Assembly: GCA_020852955.1 (NCBI GenBank)
Contig: JADYZW010000016.1
Coordinates: forward strand, 318,801 to 382,800
Direction of reading: 5' to 3'
Source: Deltaproteobacteria bacterium
GTDB lineage: Bacteria > Desulfobacterota > Binatia > UTPRO1
DNA: 64,000 nucleotides
Shown: positions 1 to 8,721 of the stretch, one piece after another
How the letters are laid out: each line of letters opens with the position of its first letter
How positions within the stretch are numbered: position 1 is the first letter of the stretch
Notes under the pieces: generated by a model
Seen by the model: only the letters and a program-made list of their open reading frames with translations
What the model was told of the DNA's origin: nothing
Database searches by the model: none
Made by a program: the position numbers and the translations under genes

Positions 1-924
1 GAGGATCATGAGGCGGTCGTAGAACTCGCGGAAGTCCCGGTTGATGCGATGCGCCTCATCGACGGGATTCAGGTAGAAGGCGTGCAGTCGATTCACGGTG
101 AAACGCAGCGCCGAGAAGCGGAGCTCGTTCGGAAAGGCGTCCCACTCCGCGAGGGACAGCGTACGGAGCGACTCGTAGCCGCCGATCAAGACCTCGAAGC
201 GCTTCAGGTCGTAACGCTCGCCGTCGTAGCAGAGCGCGTTCACGGCGGTCGCGAGGTCGAAGATGTACTTGCCGCGCGATGCGGTCTCGAAGTCGAGCAC
301 GCCGACGACCTTCTCGCCGCGAAAGAGGATGTTGTCGAGGTAGAGGTCGCCGTGGATGATGCCCTTCGGCAGCTTGCACTCGAGGTAGTGCTCGAGGTAG
401 CCGACCTCCTCGTCGAGCGTGCGCGTGATCTTCTTGAAGTACACCGGCAGGCGGTCGCGCACTTCCTGGTAGACGTCGGCCACGCGCTCGAAGCTGAAGC
501 GGTTGTCGACGCCCTTCTTGTAGCCCTTGCCGATGACGTGCAAGTCCGCGAGCACGCGGCCCGCGTTCTCGATCTGCGCCAACGTCAGGCTGCCGCCCTC
601 GCGCTTGTGGCCGTCGATGAACTTGAAGAGCGAGATGCACTTCCCGTCGAGCTCGTGGTACTGCCGACCCTTGCGGTCGATCATGAGTTGCGGGCACGGG
701 AACCCGTGCTTGCGGAGATAGAGCAGGAGATCGATCTCCCGCTTCACCTCCATCTCGCTCCGCTCTTCGTCGATGCGGAGCCAGAAGCGACCCTTGGCGG
801 TGTCGAGGCGGCAATTGCCGTCCGTCCCGCCCCCGTTGCCATTGGCGGCCTGCAGCTTGCCGAGGCCGAACTCCTCGACCAGCTCCGCCAGTTGCCGCCT
901 ATCGAGATTCGTGTACGCCACCAT
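1..924 (-). CDS. ThrB-like (type II) homoserine kinase family phosphotransferase, 3' end outside window
   Basis: This frame is open from an ATG at 924 to the left edge of the window, giving 308 codons with no stop reached. The protein has the aminoglycoside-phosphotransferase (APH) fold signature: a catalytic loop HGDLYLDN near residue 192 and a metal-binding segment GVLDFETAS near residue 208, followed by FDLATAVNALCYD, which resembles type II homoserine kinases (about 315-320 aa). The length also fits that family. Type II ThrB phosphorylates homoserine in threonine synthesis, in the cytoplasm. Other APH-fold kinases of choline, methylthioribose or amino sugars are the alternative. It has its own upstream promoter and no partner gene in view, so substrate assignment rests on family resemblance. 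Confidence 0.72.
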   Translation of the reverse strand, partial: MVAYTNLDRRQLAELVEEFGLGKLQAANGNGGGTDGNCRLDTAKGRFWLRIDEERSEMEVKREIDLLLYLRKHGFPCPQLMIDRKGRQYHELDGKCISLFKFIDGHKREGGSLTLAQIENAGRVLADLHVIGKGYKKGVDNRFSFERVADVYQEVRDRLPVYFKKITRTLDEEVGYLEHYLECKLPKGIIHGDLYLDNILFRGEKVVGVLDFETASRGKYIFDLATAVNALCYDGERYDLKRFEVLIGGYESLRTLSLAEWDAFPNELRFSALRFTVNRLHAFYLNPVDEAHRINRDFREFYDRLMIL

Positions 925-967
925 TGTGTACGCCCGCCACCCGCTCAGGAATGTTGAGAACCGTTCG

Positions 968-995
968 GTTATATCCCTAACCCCGCGATAGTCAA
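968..995 (-). promoter_or_regulatory. sigma-70 type promoter for the ThrB-like kinase
   Basis: Reading leftward, a -35 box TTGACT (990-995) and a -10 box TATAAC (968-973) are separated by 16 bases in an AT-rich island of otherwise GC-rich DNA. The kinase ATG lies about 44 bases downstream. The match is close to consensus, but no transcript evidence is available. Confidence 0.65.
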
Positions 996-1076
996 TAGTT
1001 TTCTGGCTATCATGTGATGCGGATCAAAATATGGCGAAGCCGATCGGGGGCGCAGTCCCGAGCCCGGCTGCTTCGT

Positions 1077-1769
1077 CTATGTCGGCGATTTCACGGCGTC
1101 GGGAAGGCCGATCCTGGGGCAGATGCGGCGGAGCGTACAGTCCGGACAGGCCGGCTTTCGCGCCTGGCAGATCCGCCGGCCGTGATGGATCATCCGATGC
1201 GTGAACCGGGTCCACGACGCGGCGGGCAGAAGCGCCCGCAGGTCCATCTCGATCCTGGTGGGATCGTCTTCGCTGGTGAGCCCGAGGCGATTCGCGACCC
1301 GGCGCACATGGGTGTCGACGACGATCGACGGCACCCCATAGGCGGTGCCGAGCACGACGTTCGCGGTCTTGCGGCCGATGCCGGGCAGCGTGACCAACGT
1401 GGCGAGGTCGCGCGGCAGCTCGCCTCCGAACTCGTCGGCCGTGGCCCTCGCGACCCCGAGCAGCGACTTCGCCTTCTGCCGGAAGAACCCGGTGGAGTGG
1501 ATGATGCGCTCGAGCTCGCGGGGCTCGGCGGCGGCGAGCACGCGCGGCGTCGGGTAGCGGGCGAAGAGCGTCGGCGTGACGGCATTGACACGCTCGTCGG
1601 TGCATTGCGCCGACAGGATGGTCGCGACGAGCAGCTGCCAGGCGTTCTCGTGACGCAGGGCGCACCACGCGTCGGGGTAGGCGTCGGCGAGCGCGCGGTC
1701 GATCTGGCGGGCGCGCAGCCGCCGGGCCCGCGGGGTCTCGCGTTCGGCGGCCGGCGCCTTGCGCGTCAT
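1077..1769 (-). CDS. nth: Endonuclease III, DNA glycosylase/AP lyase
   Basis: This 230-aa protein excises oxidised pyrimidines and cleaves abasic sites in base excision repair. The helix-hairpin-helix LPGIGRKTANVV carries the catalytic lysine K134, and the catalytic aspartate is D152 in VVDTHVRR. A C-terminal [4Fe-4S] loop has cysteines 201, 208, 211 and 217, the canonical C-x6-C-x2-C-x5-C spacing. Length matches the family. The ATG at 1769 overlaps the stop of the upstream glpD by four bases (ATGA), so the two are probably translationally coupled even though their functions are unrelated. Confidence 0.96.
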   Translation of the reverse strand: MTRKAPAAERETPRARRLRARQIDRALADAYPDAWCALRHENAWQLLVATILSAQCTDERVNAVTPTLFARYPTPRVLAAAEPRELERIIHSTGFFRQKAKSLLGVARATADEFGGELPRDLATLVTLPGIGRKTANVVLGTAYGVPSIVVDTHVRRVANRLGLTSEDDPTRIEMDLRALLPAASWTRFTHRMIHHGRRICQARKPACPDCTLRRICPRIGLPDAVKSPT

Positions 1770-3475
1770 GCCCGGCGCCGCGACGCGATCGGCGCGGCCG
1801 GTGGATGCAGGCGCCGGCGACGCTCGTCGGCGACGCCGGCGCGGTAGCGCTCGACCGCGCGCGTCGCCTCCTCGGCGCTCCACCCGAGCGCATCGGCCAC
1901 GAGCCGACCGACGTCCGCCGCCGCCTCGGCGCCGCCGTCCTCGGCGCGGAACGAGATCGGCACCCGCCGCCGGAGCACGTCGTCGAGGGTCGCCGCCATC
2001 TCGGACTCGGCGGCGCGCGTCACCTCGATCCGCCGATACGGCAGTCCGGCAACCACGCGCCGGCCCGCGTCGGGCGCGGCGCCGAGCCGGTCGACGACCT
2101 CCACGGCGGCGATCCCGTAGCGATACAGCAGGTGGCGGACGAGGCCGTCGTCGAGAGCAGCGGCGCGCGCGCGCATGCGCTTCGCGAAGCCTCCGAAGCC
2201 GCCCCGGTCCGGAGCGTCGACGCGCGCGCCGGGCAACGGGACCTCGCCGGTCCGGCACGCCGCGAACCGCCGGCCCGGCTCGAACGTGGCGAGACGCTCG
2301 GCCACCCGGTCCACGACCCTTTCCGCGACGCGTCGGTAGGTCGTGAGCTTCCCGCCGCCGAGCGACAGCAGCCCGGAGGGGCTCTCGAAGATCTCCTCCT
2401 CGCGCGAGGTCTCCGAAGGCGCCTCGTCCTCCGTCGGCGCCGGCGCGACGAGGGGCCGCAGACCCGCGTACGCGCCGATCACGTCGCCCTCCTCGAGGCG
2501 CGCCGCGGGAAAGGAGGCGTTCACGGCCTCGAGCAGGTAGCGCACGTCGGCGGCGTCGGCGGCGACGTCCTCGGGGCGCGCGTCGTAGTCCGTGTCGGTC
2601 GTCCCGACCAGCGTCTGATCCTCCCACGGGATCGCGAACATTACGCGCCCGTCGCGCGGCGCGCGCAGCACGATCGCGTTCCGGTTGCCGACGCGCGCGC
2701 GCGGGACGACGATGTGCGCGCCCTTGGTGAGCCGCAGCACCGGCGCCGCCGCCGGATCGTCGAGCCGGCGCACGCGGTCGAGCCACGGACCGGTCGCGTT
2801 CACGATCTGGCGGGCCGTGATCGTGAACGTGGCGCCGCTCACGCGATCGACGACGCGCGCTCCGCAGAGCCGGTCGCCGTCGCGCAGGAGGTCCGTCACC
2901 CCCACGTAGTTGCAGGCGACGGCTCCCGCCGCCGCCGCCGACTGGATCGTCTCCAGGGTGAGCCGCGCGTCGTCGGTCCAGCAGTCGTAGTAGTGCATCG
3001 CGCCGCGCAACCCGTCGGCGCGCAGCGCCGGCTCGTGGCGCAGCGTCGTCTGCCGTCCCCAGGATCGATGCCTCGCGATGTTCCGGAACGCCGACAGCCC
3101 GTCGTAGACCCAGAGGCCCGCCGACAGCCGCAGGCGCCCCACGGGATCGCCCCGAAAGATCGGGAACACGAACGGCATCGGATGGACGAGATGGGGCGCG
3201 AGATGGCGCCGCAGGTGATCGCGCTCGCGGCTCGCCTCGAGCACCAGCGCGAACTCGTAGTTCTCGAGATAGCGCAGGCCGCCGTGGACGAGCTTGCTCG
3301 ACTTGCTGCTCGTGCCGCTCGCGAAGTCGCCCTGCTCGGCGAGAGCGACCGTGAGCCCGCGCATGGCGGCGTCGCGGGCGATACCGGCGCCGTTGATCCC
3401 TCCTCCGATCACGAGGAGATCGAAGCGGTTTCCGGCCAGCGCCTCACCGAGAGCGATGCGGCGACCGTCAGACAC
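1766..3475 (-). CDS. glpD: Aerobic-type glycerol-3-phosphate dehydrogenase (FAD)
   Basis: This 569-aa flavoenzyme oxidises glycerol-3-phosphate to dihydroxyacetone phosphate and passes electrons to the quinone pool at the inner membrane. The N-terminal Rossmann FAD motif LLVIGGGINGAGIARDA spans residues 20-36. It is followed by the GlpD-typical GTSSKSSKLVHGGLRYLE segment, and a C-terminal helical domain ends the protein. A glycerol kinase gene lies separately at 29.5-31 kb, so glycerol uptake into glycolysis is encoded but not clustered. Glycerate kinase is just upstream on the same strand. Confidence 0.95.
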   Translation of the reverse strand: MSDGRRIALGEALAGNRFDLLVIGGGINGAGIARDAAMRGLTVALAEQGDFASGTSSKSSKLVHGGLRYLENYEFALVLEASRERDHLRRHLAPHLVHPMPFVFPIFRGDPVGRLRLSAGLWVYDGLSAFRNIARHRSWGRQTTLRHEPALRADGLRGAMHYYDCWTDDARLTLETIQSAAAAGAVACNYVGVTDLLRDGDRLCGARVVDRVSGATFTITARQIVNATGPWLDRVRRLDDPAAAPVLRLTKGAHIVVPRARVGNRNAIVLRAPRDGRVMFAIPWEDQTLVGTTDTDYDARPEDVAADAADVRYLLEAVNASFPAARLEEGDVIGAYAGLRPLVAPAPTEDEAPSETSREEEIFESPSGLLSLGGGKLTTYRRVAERVVDRVAERLATFEPGRRFAACRTGEVPLPGARVDAPDRGGFGGFAKRMRARAAALDDGLVRHLLYRYGIAAVEVVDRLGAAPDAGRRVVAGLPYRRIEVTRAAESEMAATLDDVLRRRVPISFRAEDGGAEAAADVGRLVADALGWSAEEATRAVERYRAGVADERRRRLHPPAAPIASRRRA

Positions 3476-3505
3476 GGAGCGGGCTCCAGAGTGCGCGCGA
3501 CGTCG

Positions 3506-4930
3506 TCATCGGCGACGAGTCGCTTGTATCACACGAGCGCCTGGCCGCCATCCGCGATCCTGCCGAACGATCGCGATCACGAGGTCGGCGACGTTGGTGC
3601 CGGTCGGTCCGGGCCGGAACAGGTCGCCGAGCGCGGCGAGCAGCGGATACGCGTCGTGGCGATCGAGCGCCCGCTCCAGCGACCGACCGAGACGCCGCGC
3701 GCGCCTGGCGCTCGATCCGTCGGCGAATCCGCCCGCGGCGTCCGTCGGTCCGTCGATCCCGTCCGTGCCCGCCGCGAGGAGCGTCCACCCGCCGACGCCG
3801 GCGAGCGCACGCGCCACCGCGAGCGCCAGCGCCTGGTTGCGACCGCCCTTCCCCGGCGCGACGCCGAGCCGCACGGTGGTCTCGCCCCCGGCGATCCAGA
3901 GTACGGACGCGCCCGCGCGCGCGTGTGCCGCGGCGGCGCGCAGGCTCCGTGCGACGGCGCGCGCCGCTTCGTCCGTCGTGCCGACGAGCGGGGCCCTCCG
4001 GACGACGACCCGCGGGAAGCCGGCCCGTCGACCCCAGGCGGCGGCGTAGCCGCGCGCCGTCGCGTTCCCCGCCAGGAGGAGCGTCGGACACGCGCGGCTC
4101 GCGGACGAGCCCGGCTTCGGCGTCTCCGCGATCGCCCCGCGCACCCCGCGCGCCAGGTGTCGCCGGACCGCCGCGGGCAACGCCGGCGCCGACGCGGCCC
4201 CGCGCACGAGCGCGAAGGCCCCGCGGAAGGTGGTCGGATCGGCGACCGTCGGCCCCGAGCCGATCACGGCGAGGTCGTCGCCGGGAACGTCCGAGACGAC
4301 GATCGCGGCGGCGGCGCGTCCGACGAGGCGCGCGGCGAGCCGCCCGCCCGTGATCCCCGACAGGTGCTTCCGGATCGCATTGGCGCCCGCGATGTCGATG
4401 CCGCTCGCAAGCAGCCACGCGCCCGCACGGCGCACGTCGGCAAGCGAGAGGCCCGCCGCGGGCAGCACGAACAGGCTCGACGCGCCGCCGGTCAAGACGA
4501 CCAGCACGGCGGCCCGCGGATGCCGTTCGAGAGCGGCGAGCGCGCGCCGGGTCGCGGCGACGCTGGTCGCGTCGGGCACCGGATGGCTCCCGTGGACGAT
4601 CGCGACGCGCGCGAGCGGGCGCTCGTATCCCGGCGGGACGATCACGCAGCCGCCGACGACGCGCGCGCCGACGACCTCCTCGACGCCGGCGGCGAGCCCG
4701 GCCGCTCCCTTTCCCGCGCCGATCACGACGAGCCCGTCGCCGAGCGGCAGCACGACGCGCCGCCCCCGCCCGCGCACGACGAGTCGGTCGCGCCGCCGGT
4801 CGAGCGCGAGCGCGTTCGCGGCGACGGTGCGCGGATCGACCGCCGCAATCGCGGCGCGATACGCGGCGACGAGCGCGCCGCGCGACGCGCTCCGCGACCC
4901 GCGCGCACCGCGCGTCACCTTGCCTGACAT
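3506..4930 (-). CDS. gckA: Glycerate 2-kinase, MOFRL family
   Basis: This 474-aa protein belongs to the DUF4147/MOFRL glycerate kinase family, which phosphorylates D-glycerate at the 2-position to feed 2-phosphoglycerate to enolase. Recognisable segments are VIGAGKGAAGLA (about residues 70-81), LTGGASSLF, GLVVSD-like IVVSDVPGDD and the C-terminal MOFRL core around GKGGRNQALALA and AAGTDGIDGPTDAAGG. Length is near the usual 420-470. It lies 30 bases upstream of glpD on the same strand, consistent with a shared C3-compound transcript. The symbols ttuD and garK are used for related enzymes. Confidence 0.88.
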   Translation of the reverse strand: MSGKVTRGARGSRSASRGALVAAYRAAIAAVDPRTVAANALALDRRRDRLVVRGRGRRVVLPLGDGLVVIGAGKGAAGLAAGVEEVVGARVVGGCVIVPPGYERPLARVAIVHGSHPVPDATSVAATRRALAALERHPRAAVLVVLTGGASSLFVLPAAGLSLADVRRAGAWLLASGIDIAGANAIRKHLSGITGGRLAARLVGRAAAAIVVSDVPGDDLAVIGSGPTVADPTTFRGAFALVRGAASAPALPAAVRRHLARGVRGAIAETPKPGSSASRACPTLLLAGNATARGYAAAWGRRAGFPRVVVRRAPLVGTTDEAARAVARSLRAAAAHARAGASVLWIAGGETTVRLGVAPGKGGRNQALALAVARALAGVGGWTLLAAGTDGIDGPTDAAGGFADGSSARRARRLGRSLERALDRHDAYPLLAALGDLFRPGPTGTNVADLVIAIVRQDRGWRPGARVIQATRRR

Positions 4931-4998
4931 CGGGGCTTTCTGTAGCGTTCCGCGAGGCGTACGGCGGTGCGCCGTGCCTGCACATCCGGGAGGACGCG

Positions 4999-5544
4999 AT
5001 GCACGAGGAGTTTCGCACCGAGCAATTCGCCGAGAGCTTCATCGGAGTCTGGAAGCGCGTGGTCACCGATCCGCGGGGATTCTTCCAGGACATGCCGATC
5101 CGCGGCGGCATCCAGGCGCCGCTGCTCTTCCTGGTGGCCTGCCTCGTCGTGGCGGGGCTCGGCTACCTCGTGGTCGGGCCGCGCGGCTTCGGCCTCGGCC
5201 TCGTCTTCTGGGGCACGCTCCGCTCGTTCCTCTACGCCGCCGTCCTTCTGCTCGTCGCCCGCCAGATCTTCTCGGGAGCCGCGGACTTCGAAGCCACCTA
5301 TCGGGTCGTCGCCTATGCGACCGCGCCGATGGCCTTCATTTTCCTCCCCCTGGTCGGCGGCCTCGCGTTCCTCTACACCCTCTTCCTCGTCATCGTCGGC
5401 CTCGAGCGCGTGAACGGCTTCGACGCCGTGAAGTCCGTCCTCACGGTCCTCCTCGCGAGCGTCGCGATCGCCGCCCTCGGCTGGGCCCTCGGCCTCCACG
5501 GCCACGCGTCCTACCCCCACGGCATCCTCGGCTGCCACCGATGA
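4999..5544 (+). CDS. Yip1-domain integral membrane protein
   Basis: This 181-aa protein has an N-terminal amphipathic stretch with DPRGFFQDMP, the entry motif typical of bacterial Yip1-family proteins. Four to five hydrophobic segments follow, roughly at residues 40-60, 65-90, 105-130 and 145-168. Function in bacteria is unknown. It is divergent from the glycerate kinase gene and convergent with dksA, so it appears monocistronic. Start chosen at the ATG preceded by GGGAGGA. Confidence 0.7.
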   Translation: MHEEFRTEQFAESFIGVWKRVVTDPRGFFQDMPIRGGIQAPLLFLVACLVVAGLGYLVVGPRGFGLGLVFWGTLRSFLYAAVLLLVARQIFSGAADFEATYRVVAYATAPMAFIFLPLVGGLAFLYTLFLVIVGLERVNGFDAVKSVLTVLLASVAIAALGWALGLHGHASYPHGILGCHR

Positions 5545-5599
5545 CAGGCCGGCGAGATGGGCCTGCCCCACCGCCGTAGCCGGAACGTGGAACTACGCG

Positions 5600-6025
5600 C
5601 TATTGGCCTTCTTCGTCGAGGTCCGTGGCGCCGAGCCGCCGGTACGCCCGATCATCGTCCCCGCGGCGGTTCTGCTTGGCCTCGGACTCCCGGTCGGCCT
5701 GACACTGCACGCAGAGCCGGGTGAACGGCATCGCCTGGAGCCTCCCCTCGGCGATTTCCTGCTCGCAGCTCTCGCAGACCCCGTAGGACCCTTCGCCGAT
5801 GCGGTCGAGGGCATCCTCGATCGCCTGGAGCTTGCCGCGATCACGGTCCGTGAGGATGAAGCTGATCTCGCGCTCGCGCTCCTCGCTGGCGAGATCGTAC
5901 GTGTCCATGCCCTCGTCCTTGGACGACTCGCGTCCCTGCTTGAGGTCCTGCTGGATTTCGGCGAGCAGCTGCCGCTTCATGGTCTCGAGCGTTTCGCGAG
6001 CGGTCTTCAGGAAGGCTTTACGCAT
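5600..6025 (-). CDS. dksA: DksA/TraR-family zinc-finger transcription factor
   Basis: This 141-aa protein has an N-terminal coiled coil (about residues 5-75) with acidic residues near the tip. A C4 zinc finger follows, with C84, C87, C105 and C108, the DksA/TraR arrangement. Members bind RNA polymerase in the secondary channel and, with ppGpp, adjust rRNA and amino-acid promoters. The start at 6025 has a good Shine-Dalgarno sequence (GAGGAG, about 6 bases upstream) and its own near-consensus promoter upstream. Whether it is the true DksA orthologue or one of several paralogues cannot be decided from one window. Confidence 0.9.
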   Translation of the reverse strand: MRKAFLKTARETLETMKRQLLAEIQQDLKQGRESSKDEGMDTYDLASEEREREISFILTDRDRGKLQAIEDALDRIGEGSYGVCESCEQEIAEGRLQAMPFTRLCVQCQADRESEAKQNRRGDDDRAYRRLGATDLDEEGQ

Positions 6026-6046
6026 GGTCTCCTCGAAAGGCGGCGG

Positions 6047-6075
6047 ATGGTAAGGGCTGGTACCAACCGTGTCAA
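6047..6075 (-). promoter_or_regulatory. sigma-70 type promoter for dksA
   Basis: A perfect -35 TTGACA (6070-6075) is followed after 17 bases by -10 TACCAT (6047-6052), about 21 bases before the dksA start codon. It lies between the tmk stop and dksA, so dksA need not depend on the upstream operon. Confidence 0.72.
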
Positions 6076-6120
6076 CTCTCGCCGGCGGAAGCGCGAACCT
6101 CGCGGAATCTCGGCGAACGG

Positions 6121-6825
6121 CTACGGCCGGCGCCCCGAAGCGCGGCCCACGAGCGGCGCCACGAGCGCCCACACGCGGTGCTCCACCTCCTCGACCGTGA
6201 GGAGCCGTCCATCCTCCATGCACTCGACGCGCTCCCAGCGTTCGCTCCGGTCGAGCGTGACGAGCGCCAGGTAGGCGGCCTCCGCCGCGCGCAGGTGGGC
6301 GCGGTCGTCCTCGTGGATGTCGCGCGCCTTGCCCCGAAGGTAGGCGCGCTCGTCCTTCCCGGCCACGAGATCGAATCCGACATCGGCGGGCACGTGCAGC
6401 AGGATGGTGAGGTCGGGCTTCGGGATCCCGAGCAGCTCGTACTCGAGATGGTTCAGCCAGGCGAGGAAGCGCTCGCGCTCTCCGCGGTCGGCGAGCTTCG
6501 CCATCTGGTGCCCCTTGTTGGCCGAGACGTAGCGGTTCGAGATCACGATCCCGCCGCGCGCCAGCGCCGCGCGGATCTCGAACGACGCGTCGAAGCGGTC
6601 GAGCGCGTAGAACAGGGAAGCGCGATACGCGCCGACATCGGCGAGGTCGCCATACTCGCCGCGCAGGTAGCGCTCGATGAAGTACGCCGACGGCGCGCCA
6701 TAGCGCGGGAAGTCGACGAGCACGACGTCGCGCCCGTCCGCCCGCAGGCGCCGTTCGAGCCGGGCCGTCTGGGTGCCCTTTCCCGAGCCGTCGAGCCCGT
6801 CGACTACGACGAAGACGCCGCTCAT
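6121..6825 (-). CDS. tmk: Thymidylate kinase
   Basis: This 234-aa P-loop kinase converts dTMP to dTDP. The Walker A motif GLDGSGKGTQ is at residues 10-19, the DR(Y/F) substrate segment appears as ALDRF, and the lid region follows ISNRYVSANKG. It is the last gene of the dTMP-synthesis run: its ATG overlaps the folA stop by four bases. Its length is slightly above the usual 205-215 because of a C-terminal extension. Assignment is firm from motif and neighbourhood. Confidence 0.93.
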   Translation of the reverse strand: MSGVFVVVDGLDGSGKGTQTARLERRLRADGRDVVLVDFPRYGAPSAYFIERYLRGEYGDLADVGAYRASLFYALDRFDASFEIRAALARGGIVISNRYVSANKGHQMAKLADRGERERFLAWLNHLEYELLGIPKPDLTILLHVPADVGFDLVAGKDERAYLRGKARDIHEDDRAHLRAAEAAYLALVTLDRSERWERVECMEDGRLLTVEEVEHRVWALVAPLVGRASGRRP

Positions 6826-7292
6826 CTGCGCCGGTAGGTGACGAAGGAGAGCTCTTCACGGTCCTCCCGCGCCGTCTCCTTCCAGACGGCCGGATCGATC
6901 GGCGGGAAGAAGGTGTCCCCGGCGACGTCGCGATGCACGTGGGTCAGGTCGAGCACGTCGGCGCGCGCCATCGCCTCGGCATACACCGCGCCGCCGCCGT
7001 TCACGACGACCTCGTCGCCGGCATGCGCCGCAAGCGCGTCCGCGAGCGACGCGAAGCGCTCGACGCCGACCGGCAGCGGATAGTCGATCCGGCGCGTCAC
7101 GACGACGTTCGTACGGCCCGGCAGCGGCCGAAAACGCTCCGGGATCGACTCCCACGTCCTGCGACCCATCACGACGACCTTCCCCATGGTGATCGCCCGA
7201 TAGCGCTTCATGTCCTCGGGGATGCGCCACGGCAGAGCGCCGTCCTTGCCGATGCAGCCGTTCCGCGCGACCGCCGCCACGATCGTGATCAT
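6822..7292 (-). CDS. folA: Dihydrofolate reductase
   Basis: This 156-aa enzyme reduces dihydrofolate to tetrahydrofolate with NADPH, regenerating the folate consumed by ThyA next door. Seen directly are the N-terminal MITIVAAVARNGCIGKDGAL segment, the catalytic loop LPWRIPEDM, the NADPH motif VVMGRRTWESIP and VVNGGGAVYAEA. Four bases separate it from thyA upstream and it overlaps tmk downstream, so the three genes should be co-transcribed. Confidence 0.95.
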   Translation of the reverse strand: MITIVAAVARNGCIGKDGALPWRIPEDMKRYRAITMGKVVVMGRRTWESIPERFRPLPGRTNVVVTRRIDYPLPVGVERFASLADALAAHAGDEVVVNGGGAVYAEAMARADVLDLTHVHRDVAGDTFFPPIDPAVWKETAREDREELSFVTYRRR

Positions 7293-7296
7293 GGCG

Positions 7297-8169
7297 TCAG
7301 ACCGCGATCGGAAAATCGATCTTCGGATAGCTCTCGTAGCCGTCGACGCGGCTGTGCTCGGCGGTCCAGTCCCAGATCGAGGCGAACGGCTCGGTCACGA
7401 CCCGCGGCAGCGGATGGCGCTCGGGGTCGCGGGTGAGCTGCTCGCGCACGCCGTCGAGCTGGTTCACGTAGACGTGCGTGTCGGCGAGGAAGCCGATGAG
7501 CCGCCCTTCCCGGAGTCCCGCCTCCTTGGCGAGGAGGTGCAGCAGGAGTCCGTAGCTCGCGATGTTGAACGGCAAGCCGAGGGGCACGTCGACCGAACGC
7601 TGGCTCCAGAGGAGATTGAGCTTCCCTCCGATGACCGTGACCTGGAATACGAAATGGCACGGCGGCAGCCCCTGTTCGCCGAGTTGTTGAGGATTCCAGG
7701 CGCTGACGATCATACGGCGATCGTCGGGATTCGCCTTCAGCGTGTCGACGACATGGCGGAGCTGGTCGATTCCGCAGCCGGTGTAATCGGTCTCGTGGTC
7801 TACGTAGGCCGCACCGAAGTGGCGCCACTGGAATCCGTAGACCGGTCCGAGATCCGGCTCCTCGAGCATGCGCCGCCGCGCGAGCTCGTCGTGCCCGTAG
7901 GCCGCTCTCAGCGGATGCGCCCACTCGTCCCAGATGTGGTTGTCGCGCGCCTGGAGCCACCGCTTGTCGGTGATGCCCCGCACGAAGAACTCGAGCTCGG
8001 TTGCGACGAGCCGGAACGGCGTCCGCTTGGTCGTGAGCAGCGGGAAGCCCGTCGCCATGTCGTGCTCGAACGTCGCGCCGGCGATTGCGATCGTGTCGAC
8101 GCCGGTGCGGCTCGGCTTGGGCTCCCCTTCCGCGAGGATGCGCCGGACGATGTCGAGGTACGCTTTCAC
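7297..8169 (-). CDS. thyA: Thymidylate synthase (ThyA type)
   Basis: This 290-aa enzyme methylates dUMP to dTMP using methylene-tetrahydrofolate. The catalytic cysteine is C171 in LPPCHFVFQV, and the folate and dUMP sites are visible as GFPLLTTKR, RRMIVSAWNP and HVYVNQLDG. Length matches the family. The start is a GTG with GGAGG about 13 bases upstream. It sits between dut and folA. Presence of ThyA plus FolA means this organism does not need the flavin-dependent ThyX route, at least by this locus. Confidence 0.96.
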   Translation of the reverse strand: MKAYLDIVRRILAEGEPKPSRTGVDTIAIAGATFEHDMATGFPLLTTKRTPFRLVATELEFFVRGITDKRWLQARDNHIWDEWAHPLRAAYGHDELARRRMLEEPDLGPVYGFQWRHFGAAYVDHETDYTGCGIDQLRHVVDTLKANPDDRRMIVSAWNPQQLGEQGLPPCHFVFQVTVIGGKLNLLWSQRSVDVPLGLPFNIASYGLLLHLLAKEAGLREGRLIGFLADTHVYVNQLDGVREQLTRDPERHPLPRVVTEPFASIWDWTAEHSRVDGYESYPKIDFPIAV

Positions 8170-8188
8170 GGTCCGCCCCGCCTCCTAG

Positions 8189-8620
8189 CTAGTGGCCCGT
8201 CGAGCCGAAGCCTCCGCGCCCCGGACCGGTCGCCTCGGTCACCACCCACCGCACCCGCGGCCGGGGGAACACGATGCCCTGCGCGATGCGCGTCCCCGCC
8301 GGAACCCGCACGTCGCGGTCGCCGGGGTTCCAGACCGAGATCAGCACCTCGTCGTCGGCGCCACAATAGTCGGGATCGATCACGCCGACGCCATTGGCGA
8401 GGACGAGGCCGAACTTCTTGAAAAGCGAGGAGCGCGCGTAGACGTGGAACACGTGGTCGGCCGGCACGCCGATCACGAGGCCCGTCGGCAGGAGCGCGTG
8501 GCTCCGAGCGGGCACCGCCGCGTCGTCGAGGATCGCCAGATCGAAGGCCGCAGCCCCCTCGGTCTGGTACTCCGGAACCTGCGCGCGCGGGTCGCGTCTG
8601 GTAATGCGGACGGTGAGCAC
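8189..8620 (-). CDS. dut: Deoxyuridine 5'-triphosphate nucleotidohydrolase (dUTPase)
   Basis: This 143-aa trimeric dUTPase converts dUTP to dUMP, both limiting uracil in DNA and supplying ThyA. All five conserved motifs can be followed, including the Tyr-containing motif 3 NGVGVIDPDYCGADDEV, motif 4 RIAQGIVFP and the glycine-rich C-terminal motif 5 GRGGFGSTGH. The start is a GTG. It is 19 bases upstream of thyA. Clear one-to-one family match. Confidence 0.94.
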   Translation of the reverse strand: MLTVRITRRDPRAQVPEYQTEGAAAFDLAILDDAAVPARSHALLPTGLVIGVPADHVFHVYARSSLFKKFGLVLANGVGVIDPDYCGADDEVLISVWNPGDRDVRVPAGTRIAQGIVFPRPRVRWVVTEATGPGRGGFGSTGH

Positions 8621-8721
8621 CGGCGCGATCTTTCAGCGCCGCGGCGGGGCGGTCAAGACCGGAGGTCCCGCGTGTCGTGCGTCCCGCGGACGTCCCGCGC
8701 GAGGCCCGGCGCGGCGCCCGC

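Noticed and set aside
1805..4927. Very long open frame antisense to glpD and the glycerate kinase gene
   Set aside because: High GC creates long open antisense frames. The translation is Arg/Ala/Gly-rich without domains, while the opposite strand encodes clear enzymes.
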